Source of the DNA: Gallionella sp.
Lineage (GTDB): Bacteria; Pseudomonadota; Gammaproteobacteria; Burkholderiales; Gallionellaceae
Direction of reading: 5' to 3'
DNA length: 42,488 nucleotides
Assembly: GCA_028688275.1 (NCBI GenBank)
Contig: JAQTYN010000027.1
Location: 1 to 42,488, forward strand
The translations under genes and the position numbers were made by a program. The notes under the pieces were generated by a model that was not told the DNA's origin, searched no databases, and saw only the letters and a list, made by a program, of their open reading frames with translations. This document shows, piece after piece, positions 6,954 through 19,295 of the stretch (the first letter of the stretch is position 1; each line of letters begins with the position of its first letter).

Positions 6954-9920
6954 TCATCCCAGCTTCCCGCGCTGAATTTGTAGTTGCGCCAAAGTTGCAC
7001 TGAAGTCAGCAGCGCGTTTTTGCTCCTGCTCAACCACGGCGGCGGGGGCGCGGGCGACGAAACTTTCGTTGCCGAGTTTGGCTTGGGCTTTGGTGATTTC
7101 GCCTGATAAGCGGGCGATTTCTTTGTCCAAGCGTTCGCATTCAACAGCAACATCAATTTCAACTTTCAACATCAAATTGAACGCGCCGATCACCGCCACA
7201 GCGGCATCGCCTTCGGGTAATTCCGCGACGATTTGGACTTCACTGAGTTTCGCCAAACTTTGCAAATACGGTGCAAATTCAGCCAATTGTGCAGCATCGC
7301 CAGCAGCAATCAGTGGTACACGTTGCGCGGGTGATAAGTTCATTTCGCTGCGTAAACGACGCGCCGCGTTGACCATATCTTGCAACAAGGCAACGTGCGC
7401 GCTGGCAGCGGCATCGACCTTTTGCGCATCCGCCACGGGATAGGCCTGAATCATCAAACTCTCGCCCGACACGCCCGCCAATGGAGCAACGCTTTGCCAC
7501 AATTCTTCGGTGATAAACGGAATAATCGGGTGCGCCAAGCGCAAAATGGTTTCTAACACGCGGACTAAGGTGCGACGCGTGGCACGATGCTGAGCCGCCC
7601 TCTCCCCTAACCCCTCTCCCGCAAGCGGGAGAGGGGAACTCAATTGCACCTTCGCCAGTTCCACATACCAGTCGCAATAGGTATTCCAAACCAGTTCATA
7701 CACCGTGCGCGCCGCCATATCGAAGCGGTAATCGGCAAAGTGCTGCGCCATTTCTGCTTCGGCGCGTTGCAATTCGGAAATCATCCACTTATCCGCAGCG
7801 GAATACACCAGCGGCAAGGATGCGTCCAAACCAACATCTTTATCCTCGCAATTCATCAACACAAAGCGCGTGGCGTTCCACAATTTGTTGCAGAAATTGC
7901 GATAGCCTTCGCAACGCTGCATATCAAATTTGATGTCGCGCCCAGGGGAAGCCAACGAGGAAAAGGTAAAGCGCAGCGCGTCCGTACCGAACGCGGCAAT
8001 ACCTTCGGGGAATTCTTTGCGCGTGCGTTTTTCGATTTGCTCGGCTTGCTTGGGATTCATTAAGCCCGTGGTGCGTTTTTTCACCAACTCGTCCAAGGTG
8101 ATGCCGTCGATGATGTCAATCGGATCCAGCACATTGCCCTTGGACTTGGACATTTTTTGCCCTTCCGCATCGCGGATCAGACCATGTATGTACACGTCTT
8201 TAAACGGAATTTTGCCCGTGATGTGCTTGGTCATCATCACCATACGCGCCACCCAGAAGAAAATAATGTCGAAGCCTGTCACTAAAACCGACGAGGGCAA
8301 GTAGTGCTGCAAAAATTGATTTTTTGCGTCGAGTTCGGCATCGCCCATCCAGTCCAAGGTCGAAAATGGCCATAGCGCGGAGGAGAACCAAGTGTCCAGC
8401 ACGTCATTGTCACGCTTGAGCGTAAAAGTTTTCTTAAACTCTTTAAGACGGACTAGCTCATTGCGTGAATATTCAGGTCTAGAAGCTTTGCCTAAATCCA
8501 GCTCATTTTGAATTAAAGCGATTTGCTCATTGATTGATAACTTTGCTTTTAATGTGGCTTCGGCATCATCATGGGCTACAAAAGCTTTATTAACACCGAA
8601 CAGTGCTATCGCAGTTTCTTCATCTTCAAAGTACCACGCAGGAATTTGATGCCCCCACCACAGTTGACGCGAGATGCACCAGTCTTGGATATTGTTCAGC
8701 CATTGGTTGTAGGTATTGACCCAGTTTTCAGGATGAAACTTGATTTCGCCCGACGCGACGCATTCCAAGGCTTGTTCGGTAATACTCTTGCCGTTATCGC
8801 TCGGTTTAGTCATGGCAACAAACCATTGGTCGGTCAGCATCGGCTCAATGACCACGCCCGTGCGGTCACCACGCGGCACTTTGAGTTTATGTTTTTCGGC
8901 TTTTTCAAATACGCCTGCTGCTTCTAAATCAGTGACAATTTGTTTACGCGCAACAAAACGATCCATGCCTTGATAACAAGCGGGTGCGAATTCGTTGATA
9001 TTGCCCGCTAAGGTCAAAATGGAAATCATCTCCAACTTATGCCGTTGCCCCACCGCATAGTCATTAAAGTCATGCGCAGGAGTCACTTTCACCACGCCCG
9101 TGCCAAATTCTTTCTCCACATACTCATCGGCAATCACGGGAATAGTGCGGTTACACAACGGCAAAATCACCTGTTTTCCAATCAAATGCGCATAACGTTC
9201 GTCTTCAGGATGCACCATCACCGCCACGTCGCCCAACATGGTTTCGGGGCGGGTGGTGGCGACGGTCAAATGGGTCAAGCCTTTGACGTGATCCACTTCC
9301 GCCAGCGGATAACGAATGTGGTACATAAAACCATCTTCTTCTTCCTGCACCACTTCCAAATCCGACACCGCCGTACCGAGTTTCACATCCCAGTTCACCA
9401 AACGCTTGCCGCGATAAATCAAGCCTTCTTTGTGCAGGCGCACAAACACGTCCGTGACAGTGCGCGACAAGCCTTCGTCCATGGTAAAGCGTTCGCGTGA
9501 CCAATCAGGCGATGTGCCTAAACGGCGCATTTGACGCGTGATGGTCGAACCAGAATGCGCTTTCCATTCCCAGACTTTTTCCAAGAATTTCTCACGTCCC
9601 AAGTCATGGCGCGACACACCTTGCGCATCTAATTGACGCTCCACCACAATTTGCGTCGCAATCCCTGCGTGATCGGTGCCAGGTTGCCACAAGGTGTTAT
9701 CGCCACGCATACGGTGATAACGCGTCAGCGCGTCCATCAAGGTCTGGTTAAAACCATGCCCCATGTGCAACGTACCCGTCACATTCGGCGGCGGAAGTTG
9801 AATACAGAAAGTGTGTTCAGGGTCAGCATCCGTGCCAGCTTTGAAATAACCAGCCGATTCCCACTTGGGATACCAATGCGATTCGATGTGTTTTGGGTCA
9901 AAACTTTTAGCGAGTTCCAT
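6954..9920 (-). CDS. valS: Valyl-tRNA synthetase
   Basis: A 988-residue class Ia aminoacyl-tRNA synthetase charging tRNA-Val. The HIGH-type motif is [13 protein letters not shown] (HMGH at 52-55), the KMSKS loop is at about residue 588 ([14 protein letters not shown]), the editing (CP1) domain lies between, and a C-terminal coiled coil ([15 protein letters not shown]) closes the protein. Two unusual insertions are seen. About 45 residues (about 445-497, rich in Lys/Leu/Glu) precede [12 protein letters not shown] and come from a visibly AT-richer stretch. About 13 residues (about 762-774, [15 protein letters not shown]) are the in-frame translation of a palindromic repeat. The frame stays open throughout, so the gene is probably functional. 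Confidence 0.96.
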   Translation of the reverse strand: MELAKSFDPKHIESHWYPKWESAGYFKAGTDADPEHTFCIQLPPPNVTGTLHMGHGFNQTLMDALTRYHRMRGDNTLWQPGTDHAGIATQIVVERQLDAQGVSRHDLGREKFLEKVWEWKAHSGSTITRQMRRLGTSPDWSRERFTMDEGLSRTVTDVFVRLHKEGLIYRGKRLVNWDVKLGTAVSDLEVVQEEEDGFMYHIRYPLAEVDHVKGLTHLTVATTRPETMLGDVAVMVHPEDERYAHLIGKQVILPLCNRTIPVIADEYVEKEFGTGVVKVTPAHDFNDYAVGQRHKLEMISILTLAGNINEFAPACYQGMDRFVARKQIVTDLEAAGVFEKAEKHKLKVPRGDRTGVVIEPMLTDQWFVAMTKPSDNGKSITEQALECVASGEIKFHPENWVNTYNQWLNNIQDWCISRQLWWGHQIPAWYFEDEETAIALFGVNKAFVAHDDAEATLKAKLSINEQIALIQNELDLGKASRPEYSRNELVRLKEFKKTFTLKRDNDVLDTWFSSALWPFSTLDWMGDAELDAKNQFLQHYLPSSVLVTGFDIIFFWVARMVMMTKHITGKIPFKDVYIHGLIRDAEGQKMSKSKGNVLDPIDIIDGITLDELVKKRTTGLMNPKQAEQIEKRTRKEFPEGIAAFGTDALRFTFSSLASPGRDIKFDMQRCEGYRNFCNKLWNATRFVLMNCEDKDVGLDASLPLVYSAADKWMISELQRAEAEMAQHFADYRFDMAARTVYELVWNTYCDWYVELAKVQLSSPLPLAGEGLGERAAQHRATRRTLVRVLETILRLAHPIIPFITEELWQSVAPLAGVSGESLMIQAYPVADAQKVDAAASAHVALLQDMVNAARRLRSEMNLSPAQRVPLIAAGDAAQLAEFAPYLQSLAKLSEVQIVAELPEGDAAVAVIGAFNLMLKVEIDVAVECERLDKEIARLSGEITKAQAKLGNESFVARAPAAVVEQEQKRAADFSATLAQLQIQRGKLG
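7597..7636. repeat. Palindromic repeat, family A, in frame inside valS
   Basis: CCTCTCCC followed by CTCTCCCGCAAGCGGGAGAG forms a near-perfect palindrome. It is the same unit as at 4471, 23660 and 30724, here in reverse orientation. Reading on the minus strand it encodes a Pro/Leu/Gly-rich insertion ([12 protein letters not shown]) in ValS between the anticodon-domain helices. The insertion keeps the frame. Confidence 0.85.
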
Positions 9921-9994
9921 ATTATTAGGGGATCTATAACGGCGAAAAAAGGGAAATTATAACAGGCTAGTGCAAAAAGCTGCGGGGTAAACAA

Positions 9995-10330
9995 TTTACA
10001 CGCAGCCTGTGGATAAGTCAGGTGTTTGATGTGGATAAAATTGGGATAACCACATTTTCAATTCGATCACTAAAGTTATCCACATTTGTGATCGAGTAAA
10101 CCAACAACTAAAGACCATTCATTATAAAAATCCATCTGATTGATTAAATGGAATAAAACAGACTCATAAACAGATAAGCTCTGCATTATGATTGTTCTTA
10201 AGGTATTTCTTTAAAGAATATAAAAACATCAGAGCCAAAAGAAAGTTGGTAAATCGAAAATGGTTGAAAGCTCAATTACGAAAAAAGAAAAAAGACTTTT
10301 CATAAAGTGAACGGATTAGATAAATAAATA
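9995..10330. other. oriC: Candidate replication origin: DnaA-box cluster and AT-rich region
   Basis: Three perfect 9-mer DnaA boxes (TTATCCACA or its complement) lie within 77 bases: 10008-10016 (minus), 10030-10038 (minus) and 10076-10084 (plus), with a weak box at 10046-10054. An 8-bp perfect inverted repeat (TCGATCAC 10063-10070, GTGATCGA 10088-10095), each arm containing GATC, frames the third box. Then about 230 bases are strongly AT-rich, as expected for an unwinding element. The flanking valS and atpI genes diverge from the site, and gammaproteobacterial origins are often next to the atp operon. No dnaA, mnmG or parAB is in view, so this is inference. Confidence 0.6.
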
Positions 10331-10379
10331 TTGACGGAATAAGGGGGTGATCTGTACAATCAGCACGGTTAAAAAGAGG
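10331..10379 (+). promoter_or_regulatory. Sigma70-type promoter and RBS of the atp operon
   Basis: TTGACG (10331-10336) and TACAAT (10355-10360) are separated by 18 bases, a strong match to the sigma70 consensus. Transcription would start near 10367, and AGAGG at 10375-10379 is the ribosome binding site for atpI, leaving a leader of under 20 bases. Confidence 0.75.
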
Positions 10380-10383
10380 CAAC

Positions 10384-10734
10384 ATGAATAAAGCAATCGG
10401 CCAAATTATTTTAGTGCAAGTGGCTGTCGCCGTTCTAATTGCCCTGCTGACGTGGATCGTGCAAGGAAATCTTGCAGCCATTTCGGCGTTAACGGGAGGT
10501 TCAATCGGATTTATCACCGCTTTGGTTTACGCCAAAAAGATGTTTGCACCATCAGGTAGTGATTCAAAAACAGTCGTTCGTGCGCATTACAGTGCCGAAG
10601 GATATAAGATGCTATTTACGATCTTGTTGTTCTCCCTTGTTTTTAAAGAATTTAAAGAGGTACAGGCGTTACCATTGTTCATCGGTTACGGTTGTACATT
10701 GGTAGTTTATTGGGCAGCATTAATCTTTGTGTAG
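10384..10734 (+). CDS. atpI: ATP synthase accessory protein AtpI
   Basis: A 116-residue, four-helix inner membrane protein at the head of the atp operon. Members of the family help c-ring assembly or Mg2+ handling and are not part of the mature enzyme. Hydrophobic segments are about residues 5-25, 30-50 (ISALTGGSIGFITALVYA), 73-88 and 95-115. Position and pattern, rather than strong sequence conservation, support the call. The atpB start follows six bases after its stop. Confidence 0.85.
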   Translation: MNKAIGQIILVQVAVAVLIALLTWIVQGNLAAISALTGGSIGFITALVYAKKMFAPSGSDSKTVVRAHYSAEGYKMLFTILLFSLVFKEFKEVQALPLFIGYGCTLVVYWAALIFV

Positions 10735-11550
<816 letters not shown>

Positions 11551-11575
11551 CGATTTTTTAACTTGTAGTAACTAA

Positions 11576-11869
<294 letters not shown>

Positions 11870-11897
11870 TTCGTAGTTCTGACTGAAAGGGAACATC

Positions 11898-12368
11898 GTG
11901 AATATAAATGCAACCCTAATTGGGCAAGCAATCACATTCATCCTTTTGGCATTGTTCACTATGAAATTTGTCTGGCCGCCTTTAATGGCTGCCATGCAAG
12001 AACGCGCTAAAGCGATTGCTGATGGTTTGGCCGCGGGTGAACGTGCAAAGCATGATCTTGAGTTGGCAGCTAAACGCTCCGCTGAAGTGATACGTGAAGC
12101 AAAAGAAAAAGCTGCTGAAATTATTGCAAGTGGTGATAAACGTGCTTCTGAAATTATCGAAGCCGCTAAGAACCAAGCAAAAGTGGAAGCTGATCGTCTC
12201 GTTGCGGGTGCGCAGGCAGAAATCGATCAAGAAGTATTTCGTGCAAGAGAACAATTGCGTGGTCAAGTTTCGGCTATCGCGTTGGCTGGTGCAGGTAAGA
12301 TTCTGGGTCGTGAAATTGATGCTAAAGCCCATAACGACTTACTCGACAAGCTTGTCGCGGAACTATAA
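11898..12368 (+). CDS. atpF: F1Fo ATP synthase subunit b
   Basis: The 156-residue peripheral-stalk subunit: one N-terminal membrane helix (about 6-28, [23 protein letters not shown]) and a long charged helix (about 35-150) that dimerises and reaches the delta subunit. The start is GTG at 11898, preceded by AAAGGGA; no ATG fits better. Length equals the E. coli subunit (156). Confidence 0.97.
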   Translation: MNINATLIGQAITFILLALFTMKFVWPPLMAAMQERAKAIADGLAAGERAKHDLELAAKRSAEVIREAKEKAAEIIASGDKRASEIIEAAKNQAKVEADRLVAGAQAEIDQEVFRAREQLRGQVSAIALAGAGKILGREIDAKAHNDLLDKLVAEL

Positions 12369-12373
12369 ACGCT

Positions 12374-12904
12374 ATGTCAGACGCCAATACGATTGCTCGC
12401 CCCTATGCTCTTGCAGCATTTGAGGCAGCACAAAAACAAACGGATCTAAGAGGTTGGTCTGCGGTATTGAATACATTGACTGAACTGCTGAGCCATGTGG
12501 ATGTAAAAGCATTGGTAAGTAGTCCGCGTGTCAGTGTTGACCAAGTAGAAGGGTTGATGTTGCAGTTGTGCGGTCAGCTCAGTAAAGAGCAAGCCAATTT
12601 CATCCGAGTGTTGGCGCAAGCTCATCGCTTGAATGTTGCAACCGAAATTGCCCAGATGTACGAAGCTTTGCGTGCTGAAGCTGAGAAGTCTGAGCAAGTT
12701 ACTGTCAGCTCTGCTTTTGTGTTGAATGATGCGCAGCAAGCCAAAATTGCCGCCGCTTTGAAAACGCGCTTAGGTCGAGATATTAAGCTCAGTTGCAAAG
12801 TGGACCAAGCCTTGCTAGGTGGTATCGTAATTCGCATGGGCGATAAGGTGATTGATGGCTCTGCCCGCACCCGCTTAAGCGAACTTGAATACGCTCTGGC
12901 TTAA
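12374..12904 (+). CDS. atpH: F1Fo ATP synthase subunit delta
   Basis: A 176-residue delta (OSCP-like) subunit linking the peripheral stalk to the top of F1. The N-terminal helical domain (ANTIARPYALAAFEAA) and the C-terminal conserved segment (VDQALLGGIVIRMGDKVIDGSARTRLSEL) are typical. It starts five bases after atpF and is followed 30 bases later by atpA. Confidence 0.97.
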   Translation: MSDANTIARPYALAAFEAAQKQTDLRGWSAVLNTLTELLSHVDVKALVSSPRVSVDQVEGLMLQLCGQLSKEQANFIRVLAQAHRLNVATEIAQMYEALRAEAEKSEQVTVSSAFVLNDAQQAKIAAALKTRLGRDIKLSCKVDQALLGGIVIRMGDKVIDGSARTRLSELEYALA

Positions 12905-12934
12905 TAATCGAATTATCGGAATAAGGAAACTCAG

Positions 12935-14476
12935 ATGAAGCTCAACCCTTCTGAAATTAGCAATTTGATTCGCAGTCGCATCGAAAATTTCGACGCGACA
13001 ACGCAAGCTCGCACTGAAGGCACTGTTCTAAGCGTGACTGACGGTATCGTGCGTGTCTATGGTTTATCCGATGTGATGCAAGGTGAAATGCTGGAATTTC
13101 CAGGTAACACCTTTGGCTTAGCATTGAACTTGGAACGTGATTCAGTCGGTGCTGTTGTGCTGGGTGAATACGAACACATTACCGAAGGCGACACTGTAAA
13201 ATGTACAGGTCGTATTTTGGAAGTGCCAGTAGGTCCTGAATTGTGTGGCCGTGTGGTCAACGCATTGGGTCAGCCTATTGATGGCAAAGGTCCTGTCAAT
13301 GCAAAAATGACGGACAAGATTGAAAAAGTTGCACCAGGCGTGATTGAACGTAAGTCGGTTGATCAACCTGTACAAACAGGTTTGAAGTCCATTGACTCTA
13401 TGGTTCCAGTAGGTCGCGGTCAACGTGAATTGATTATTGGTGACCGTCAAACAGGTAAGACAGCTGTTGCGATTGACGCAATCATCAACCAAAAAGGTCA
13501 AGGCGTGACATGTATTTATGTTGCGGTTGGTCAAAAAGCTTCTACTGTTGCAAACGTGGTACGTAAATTGGAAGAGCACGGCGCATTGGGTTACACCATC
13601 GTGGTTGCGGCAACTGCTTCTGATTCTGCTGCGATGCAATTCTTGGCACCTTATGCAGGTTGCACCATGGGCGAATACTTCCGCGATCGCGGTCAAGATG
13701 CGCTGATTGTGTATGATGATTTGACTAAACAAGCTTGGGCTTACCGTCAAATTTCCTTGCTGTTGCGCCGTCCACCTGGTCGTGAAGCGTATCCTGGCGA
13801 CGTGTTCTACTTGCACTCCCGTTTGTTGGAACGTGCAGCGCGCGTCAATGCCGACTACGTTGAAAAATTCACCAACGGTGAAGTAAAAGGTAAAACAGGT
13901 TCTTTGACCGCATTGCCTATCATCGAAACACAAGCAGGTGACGTTTCAGCATTCGTGCCAACCAACGTAATTTCGATTACCGACGGTCAGATCTTCTTGG
14001 AAACTGACTTGTTCAACGCAGGTATTCGTCCAGCGATTAACGCGGGTGTATCCGTGTCTCGCGTGGGTGGTGCAGCGCAAACTAAAGTTATTAAGAAATT
14101 GGGTGGCGGTGTGCGTTTGGCTCTGGCTCAGTACCGTGAATTGGCAGCGTTTGCGCAATTCGCTTCTGACTTGGACGAAGCAACCCGTAAACAATTGGAA
14201 CGTGGTCGTTTGGTTACCGAACTGATGAAGCAGTTGCAATACTGCCCATTGTCTGTTGCTGAAATGGCGGTCACATTATTCTGCGTGAATAAAGGCTACT
14301 TCGATGACGTAGCAGTGCCGAAAGCTTTGGCTTTTGAGTCCGTTGTTCATGCTTATCTGAAGTCCAACAACAAAGCACTGATGGACGCAATTGAAACCAC
14401 TAAAGACTTGAATGCAGACAATGAAAAGTTGTTGTCCGCAGCAATTGAGGCTTTTAAGGCAACTGCTGTTTACTAA
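12935..14476 (+). CDS. atpA: F1Fo ATP synthase subunit alpha
   Basis: The 513-residue non-catalytic nucleotide-binding subunit of F1, the same length as in E. coli. The P-loop GDRQTGKTA is at about residues 169-177, the [26 protein letters not shown] region holds the alpha-specific Q/A and arginine-finger area, and [10 protein letters not shown] is the conserved late motif. Codon use is rich in GGT, CGT and GTT as in highly expressed genes. It lies between atpH and atpG in the standard order. Confidence 0.98.
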   Translation: MKLNPSEISNLIRSRIENFDATTQARTEGTVLSVTDGIVRVYGLSDVMQGEMLEFPGNTFGLALNLERDSVGAVVLGEYEHITEGDTVKCTGRILEVPVGPELCGRVVNALGQPIDGKGPVNAKMTDKIEKVAPGVIERKSVDQPVQTGLKSIDSMVPVGRGQRELIIGDRQTGKTAVAIDAIINQKGQGVTCIYVAVGQKASTVANVVRKLEEHGALGYTIVVAATASDSAAMQFLAPYAGCTMGEYFRDRGQDALIVYDDLTKQAWAYRQISLLLRRPPGREAYPGDVFYLHSRLLERAARVNADYVEKFTNGEVKGKTGSLTALPIIETQAGDVSAFVPTNVISITDGQIFLETDLFNAGIRPAINAGVSVSRVGGAAQTKVIKKLGGGVRLALAQYRELAAFAQFASDLDEATRKQLERGRLVTELMKQLQYCPLSVAEMAVTLFCVNKGYFDDVAVPKALAFESVVHAYLKSNNKALMDAIETTKDLNADNEKLLSAAIEAFKATAVY

Positions 14477-14491
14477 GACGGGGTGAGATAA

Positions 14492-15358
14492 ATGGCTGGC
14501 AGTAAAGAGATTCGCGCAAAAATCAAGAGTGTTGAAAATACACGTAAGATTACGCGCGCCATGGAAATGGTCGCCGCAGCCAAAATGCGTAGAGCGCAAG
14601 AACGTATGCGTGCGGCTCGTCCTTACGCAGAAAAGATTCGCGCTGTAGCTGCTCACTTGTCGCGTGCCAATTCAGAATACAAGCATCCTTTCCTAGTTAA
14701 GCGTGATTCCATCAGCAAAATTGGTGTGATCGTGATTACCTCTGACAAAGGGTTGTGCGGTGGTTTAAATACCAACGTGTTGCGTCTGACATTAAATCAG
14801 ATGAAAACATGGGAATCAGAAGGAAAGTCAATTGCTGTTTGTGCAATTGGAAATAAGGGTTTGAGCTTTATGAGCCGTATTGGCGCAGAAGTAAAATCCA
14901 ACCTGACTGGTCTAGGTGATACACCCCATGCAGAAAGCTTAATTGGCGCGGTTAAAGTGATGTTAGATGCATATGTTGCGGGCGAAATCGACGCAATTCA
15001 CATTTGCTACAACCACTTCGTCAACACCATGAAGCAAGAGCCTTGTATTGAACAGCTATTGCCATTGACCAGTGAAAATCTGGGCGATGCGCATGGTAGC
15101 TGGGATTACATTTACGAGCCAGATGCAAAATTGGTCATTGATCAATTATTGCTGCGCTATGTTGAATCCTTGGTTTACCAAGGCGTTGTTGAAAACATGG
15201 CATCTGAGCAAAGCTCGCGTATGGTGGCGATGAAAGCCGCATCTGATAATGCGAAAAGCGTTATTGGTGAACTTAAACTGGTTTACAACAAAGCGCGTCA
15301 AGCAGCTATTACCCGCGAAATTTCGGAAATCGTCAGCGGTGCAGCAGCGGTTGGTTAA
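14492..15358 (+). CDS. atpG: F1Fo ATP synthase subunit gamma
   Basis: The 288-residue central rotor shaft. The N-terminal helix ([32 protein letters not shown]) and the C-terminal helix ([21 protein letters not shown], then [21 protein letters not shown]) form the coiled coil inside the alpha/beta hexamer, and [10 protein letters not shown] is the conserved Rossmann-like segment between them. Ribosome binding site GGGGTGAG precedes the ATG. Confidence 0.97.
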   Translation: MAGSKEIRAKIKSVENTRKITRAMEMVAAAKMRRAQERMRAARPYAEKIRAVAAHLSRANSEYKHPFLVKRDSISKIGVIVITSDKGLCGGLNTNVLRLTLNQMKTWESEGKSIAVCAIGNKGLSFMSRIGAEVKSNLTGLGDTPHAESLIGAVKVMLDAYVAGEIDAIHICYNHFVNTMKQEPCIEQLLPLTSENLGDAHGSWDYIYEPDAKLVIDQLLLRYVESLVYQGVVENMASEQSSRMVAMKAASDNAKSVIGELKLVYNKARQAAITREISEIVSGAAAVG

Positions 15359-15391
15359 TTGACCACGCGGCAAATTACAGAATTAATTTAG

Positions 15392-16807
<1,416 letters not shown>

Positions 16808-16819
16808 GTAGGGGGAATC

Positions 16820-17248
16820 ATGGCAATGACCGTTCATCTGGACATCGTAAGTGCGGAAACATCGCTGTTCTCTGGTCTCGCAGAACTGGTCATTGTGCCC
16901 GGTGAAGCAGGCGAATTAGGTATTTATCCTCGTCACGCAGCATTGTTGACACGGATCAAACCTGGTTCAGTACGCATCAAAGTGCCTGAACAAGCTGAAG
17001 AGGAATTGATTTACGTTTCAGGTGGTATGTTAGAAGTACAACCTAACATCATCACCATCTTGGCTGACACGGCAACTCGTGGTGCTGACTTGGACGAAGT
17101 TCGTGCCTTGGAAGCCAAGCAAAATGCCGAAGAAGCGATGCGCAATCGCACCTCAGACATTGACTACGCAGCCGCACAAGCCGAACTGGCCGAAGCGATT
17201 GCACAGCTTGCCGCAATCAAAACGTTGCGCAAGCACTCAGGTCACTAA
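16820..17248 (+). CDS. atpC: F1Fo ATP synthase subunit epsilon
   Basis: The 142-residue epsilon subunit at the base of the rotor, with an N-terminal beta-sandwich ([33 protein letters not shown]) and a two-helix C-terminal domain (about 90-140) that can inhibit ATP hydrolysis. It is the last gene of the atp operon and is followed 20 bases later by a strong intrinsic terminator. Confidence 0.97.
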   Translation: MAMTVHLDIVSAETSLFSGLAELVIVPGEAGELGIYPRHAALLTRIKPGSVRIKVPEQAEEELIYVSGGMLEVQPNIITILADTATRGADLDEVRALEAKQNAEEAMRNRTSDIDYAAAQAELAEAIAQLAAIKTLRKHSGH

Positions 17249-17268
17249 GCAATACGTTGTTATCAAAC

Positions 17269-17297
17269 AAAAAAAGCAGCTTCGGCTGCTTTTTTTG
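17269..17297 (+). terminator. Intrinsic terminator of the atp operon
   Basis: A perfect six-base stem (AGCAGC / GCTGCT) with a TTCG tetraloop, preceded by seven A residues and followed by seven T residues. The A-tract lets it act in both directions. Confidence 0.93.
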
Positions 17298-17345
17298 TGC
17301 TCTTCTCGCGATAGATAAGTAATTATTTTCGAAAAAATTAAGAAG

Positions 17346-17371
17346 CCGTCATTCACGCGTAGGCGGGAATC
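17346..17371. repeat. Degenerate REP-like palindrome
   Basis: CCGTCATTCACGCGTAGGCGGGAATC resembles the very common CCGTCATTCCCGCG...GCGGGAATC interspersed palindrome with one or two changes. It lies directly left of the longer palindromic element at 17371-17509. Confidence 0.55.
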
Positions 17372-17509
17372 TAGGGAGGTGTTGATTAAATCCGTTCGCC
17401 CTGAGCTTGTCGAAGGGTGAGCGAATTTAATCTATTGCTTTCATGAAATCTTCCATTCATGGTTCGACGAGCTCACCACGAACGGAAGATTTAGTCAGTG
17501 TTTCCCTAG
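17371..17509. repeat. Palindromic MITE-like element, left flank of the NACHT-KAP cassette
   Basis: An element of about 139 bases with imperfect terminal inverted repeats (CTAGGGA...GATTAAATCCGTTCG at the left, CGAACGGAAGATTTAGTC...TCCCTAG at the right). Inside are two hairpins: 17384-17432 around CCCTGAGCTTGTCGAAGGG, and about 17446-17492 around AAATCTTCC / GGAAGATTT. Its reverse complement matches the element at 21564-21707 over most of its length. It contains no gene. The remaining bases to the KAP stop codon (17510-17576) show nothing recognisable. Confidence 0.75.
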
Positions 17510-17576
17510 TACTTTGGCTTAACTTGATATATGTCTATGTGGTCAGAAACACCGTCTAATCAATAAGTTCACGTCT

Positions 17577-19295
17577 TTACATCCCCATTTCTCGCTTAAT
17601 CTCCTTGCCTTTGTTGACCAGATCGGCACGGATAGTGTCGGTGAGTGTGCCTTGCGCTTGGTGTAAGTCGAGGATGGTTTTGGGGGCTTTGAATAGGCTT
17701 TCGGGTTCTAGCCACTCAAAGTTGGGTTCGACTTCGCCGTATTCCAGCTTGAATTCCCGATAGTCCTGCACCGCTTTGTCGCTGATTTGTGTGTAGGTGT
17801 CAGGTTCGGTATCCATTTCGTGCATCCCAACATTGCCTTTCCACGTGGTGCGGCTAATTTCCGCTTCGTCAAAACACGCGCCCGCCAATTGACAGTTGAT
17901 AAATTTGACCTCAGATAAGTCCGCATGGCTGAAATCGGCACGTTGAAAGTCGCAATGGGTGAACACTGCGCCGTGGAAATGTCCGCCACTTAAGTCTGCC
18001 TCCTGAAAGTCCCAGTCGGTAAAATCCGCCTCTTCGGTAAAACAACTGGTTTCGATTAAGCTGCGGGCATGGGCGTTGCGTTCAGCGCAAGAGTACGCGT
18101 ACAGCGACAAGGTGTTGGGATTGCCAAACTTATGCGCGTCCAAATCATTCCACAAATACACCGCTAATTTTTGATGGAGTTTGGATCGCCATTCGCCATT
18201 TTCATCCTTGAAATCCAGTACCTTGATAAATGCTTCGCGGTTTTTCTCACGTTCAAATTGCAAGTAATGATAGGGATAGCGTTTTAACTCGCCGCAATCC
18301 TTTAACAATAGCCACTTCAGCAATAAATGCGGGTCAGGTGCTTTGCCGTTGACGCGATCTTTTTCTTCATTTAACACCGCCAACGCCACCACCGCTTGAT
18401 TCCATAACTGTTTGACTTTGCGCGGATTATTGCCCAACACCTCGCACAAAGAACGGAAGGATTTTTTTAATTCATCTTCCACGCCCAACAAGCCGACTAA
18501 ATGCTGACTTTGATGCGGCGGCAATTCAAACGGTAATTGCACAAACTTTTCCAGATACGCTTCGCCCGCGCCCGCGAACTCTTTATCAATCGCCTTAACG
18601 ATTTGCGCACGGTCGGCGGCGATAAAAAACAGGCAGCGATCCAGATGCAAAAACAGTTTGATTTGCTCCAGCAAATTCACAATCTGCTTGGAATCATGGC
18701 AACGATCCAAGTCGTCAATCAAAAACACCAGCCGCTTGTCATCGCCCGTGACCACTTTCACCGCCTCGGCGATTTGTTGTTGTAAATCCTTCACTTGCGG
18801 CGTTTCACCCGCCACACTTTTGCCGTTCAAGCTGCTTAAAAAGGACAACAACGGCAAGCCCGTGCTCGCCGCATCCATGCCCATCGCGGCGAGTTTTTTC
18901 GCTACATCAGGGGCGAATTTCACGATATTTTTGACAAGTTTTTCAAATGCGGGCAATTCTTTTGCCAAGGTCGCCAACAGCGGCAACAACAATGACGGCT
19001 CATTGCGATACAACCACGGTGAAAATTTCACCACCACCCAAGGATGGGTTTGGCGTTTTGCAAACGCTTCTGCCATGCCCAATTGTGGGTCAGGCGTATA
19101 GGCAAGATGCTTTTCCAGCATCCCCAACAGCGTCGATTTTCCACTGCCCCACGCGCCAAACACGCCCACCACCAACGGCGCGAAGTCATCGCATTCACGC
19201 GCAAACACTGTTTTTTCCAAAGCCGCTACATAACGCTCAAAATGTAGTTTGTCCTGTTCAGAGGGCTGGTCGTCGAGTAGGGTTAGTTTGGACAT
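17577..19295 (-). CDS. KAP-family P-loop NTPase with C-terminal pentapeptide repeats
   Basis: A 572-residue protein of the KAP NTPase family (related to Kidins220 and the phage-exclusion protein PifA). Walker A is GAWGSGKST (47-55) and Walker B is LVFLIDDLDRC (189-199) with the KAP-type DDLDR ending. VVVKFSPWLYRNEP is another family segment. A moderately hydrophobic stretch (about 139-156) may be the remnant of the membrane insertion seen in many KAP proteins. Residues about 423-480 are pentapeptide repeats (ADFTD, ADLSG, ADFSH, ADLSE). The gene overlaps the 3' end of the NACHT gene by 13 bases, so the two are surely co-expressed. A role in phage defence is inference from family and partner. 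Confidence 0.9.
   Translation of the reverse strand: MSKLTLLDDQPSEQDKLHFERYVAALEKTVFARECDDFAPLVVGVFGAWGSGKSTLLGMLEKHLAYTPDPQLGMAEAFAKRQTHPWVVVKFSPWLYRNEPSLLLPLLATLAKELPAFEKLVKNIVKFAPDVAKKLAAMGMDAASTGLPLLSFLSSLNGKSVAGETPQVKDLQQQIAEAVKVVTGDDKRLVFLIDDLDRCHDSKQIVNLLEQIKLFLHLDRCLFFIAADRAQIVKAIDKEFAGAGEAYLEKFVQLPFELPPHQSQHLVGLLGVEDELKKSFRSLCEVLGNNPRKVKQLWNQAVVALAVLNEEKDRVNGKAPDPHLLLKWLLLKDCGELKRYPYHYLQFEREKNREAFIKVLDFKDENGEWRSKLHQKLAVYLWNDLDAHKFGNPNTLSLYAYSCAERNAHARSLIETSCFTEEADFTDWDFQEADLSGGHFHGAVFTHCDFQRADFSHADLSEVKFINCQLAGACFDEAEISRTTWKGNVGMHEMDTEPDTYTQISDKAVQDYREFKLEYGEVEPNFEWLEPESLFKAPKTILDLHQAQGTLTDTIRADLVNKGKEIKREMGM

Noticed and set aside
6914..7162. N-terminal extension of RuvA
   Set aside because: The extra residues are shadow coding of valS; the internal ATG at 6913 has a ribosome binding site and the family start.
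7570..7650. Frameshift or pseudogene in valS at the repeat
   Set aside because: The frame stays open through the palindrome and resumes conserved sequence ([16 protein letters not shown]).
13142..13933. Long antisense frame (263 codons) inside atpA
   Set aside because: It is a mirror of the highly biased codon use of atpA on the other strand, with no start context or family resemblance.
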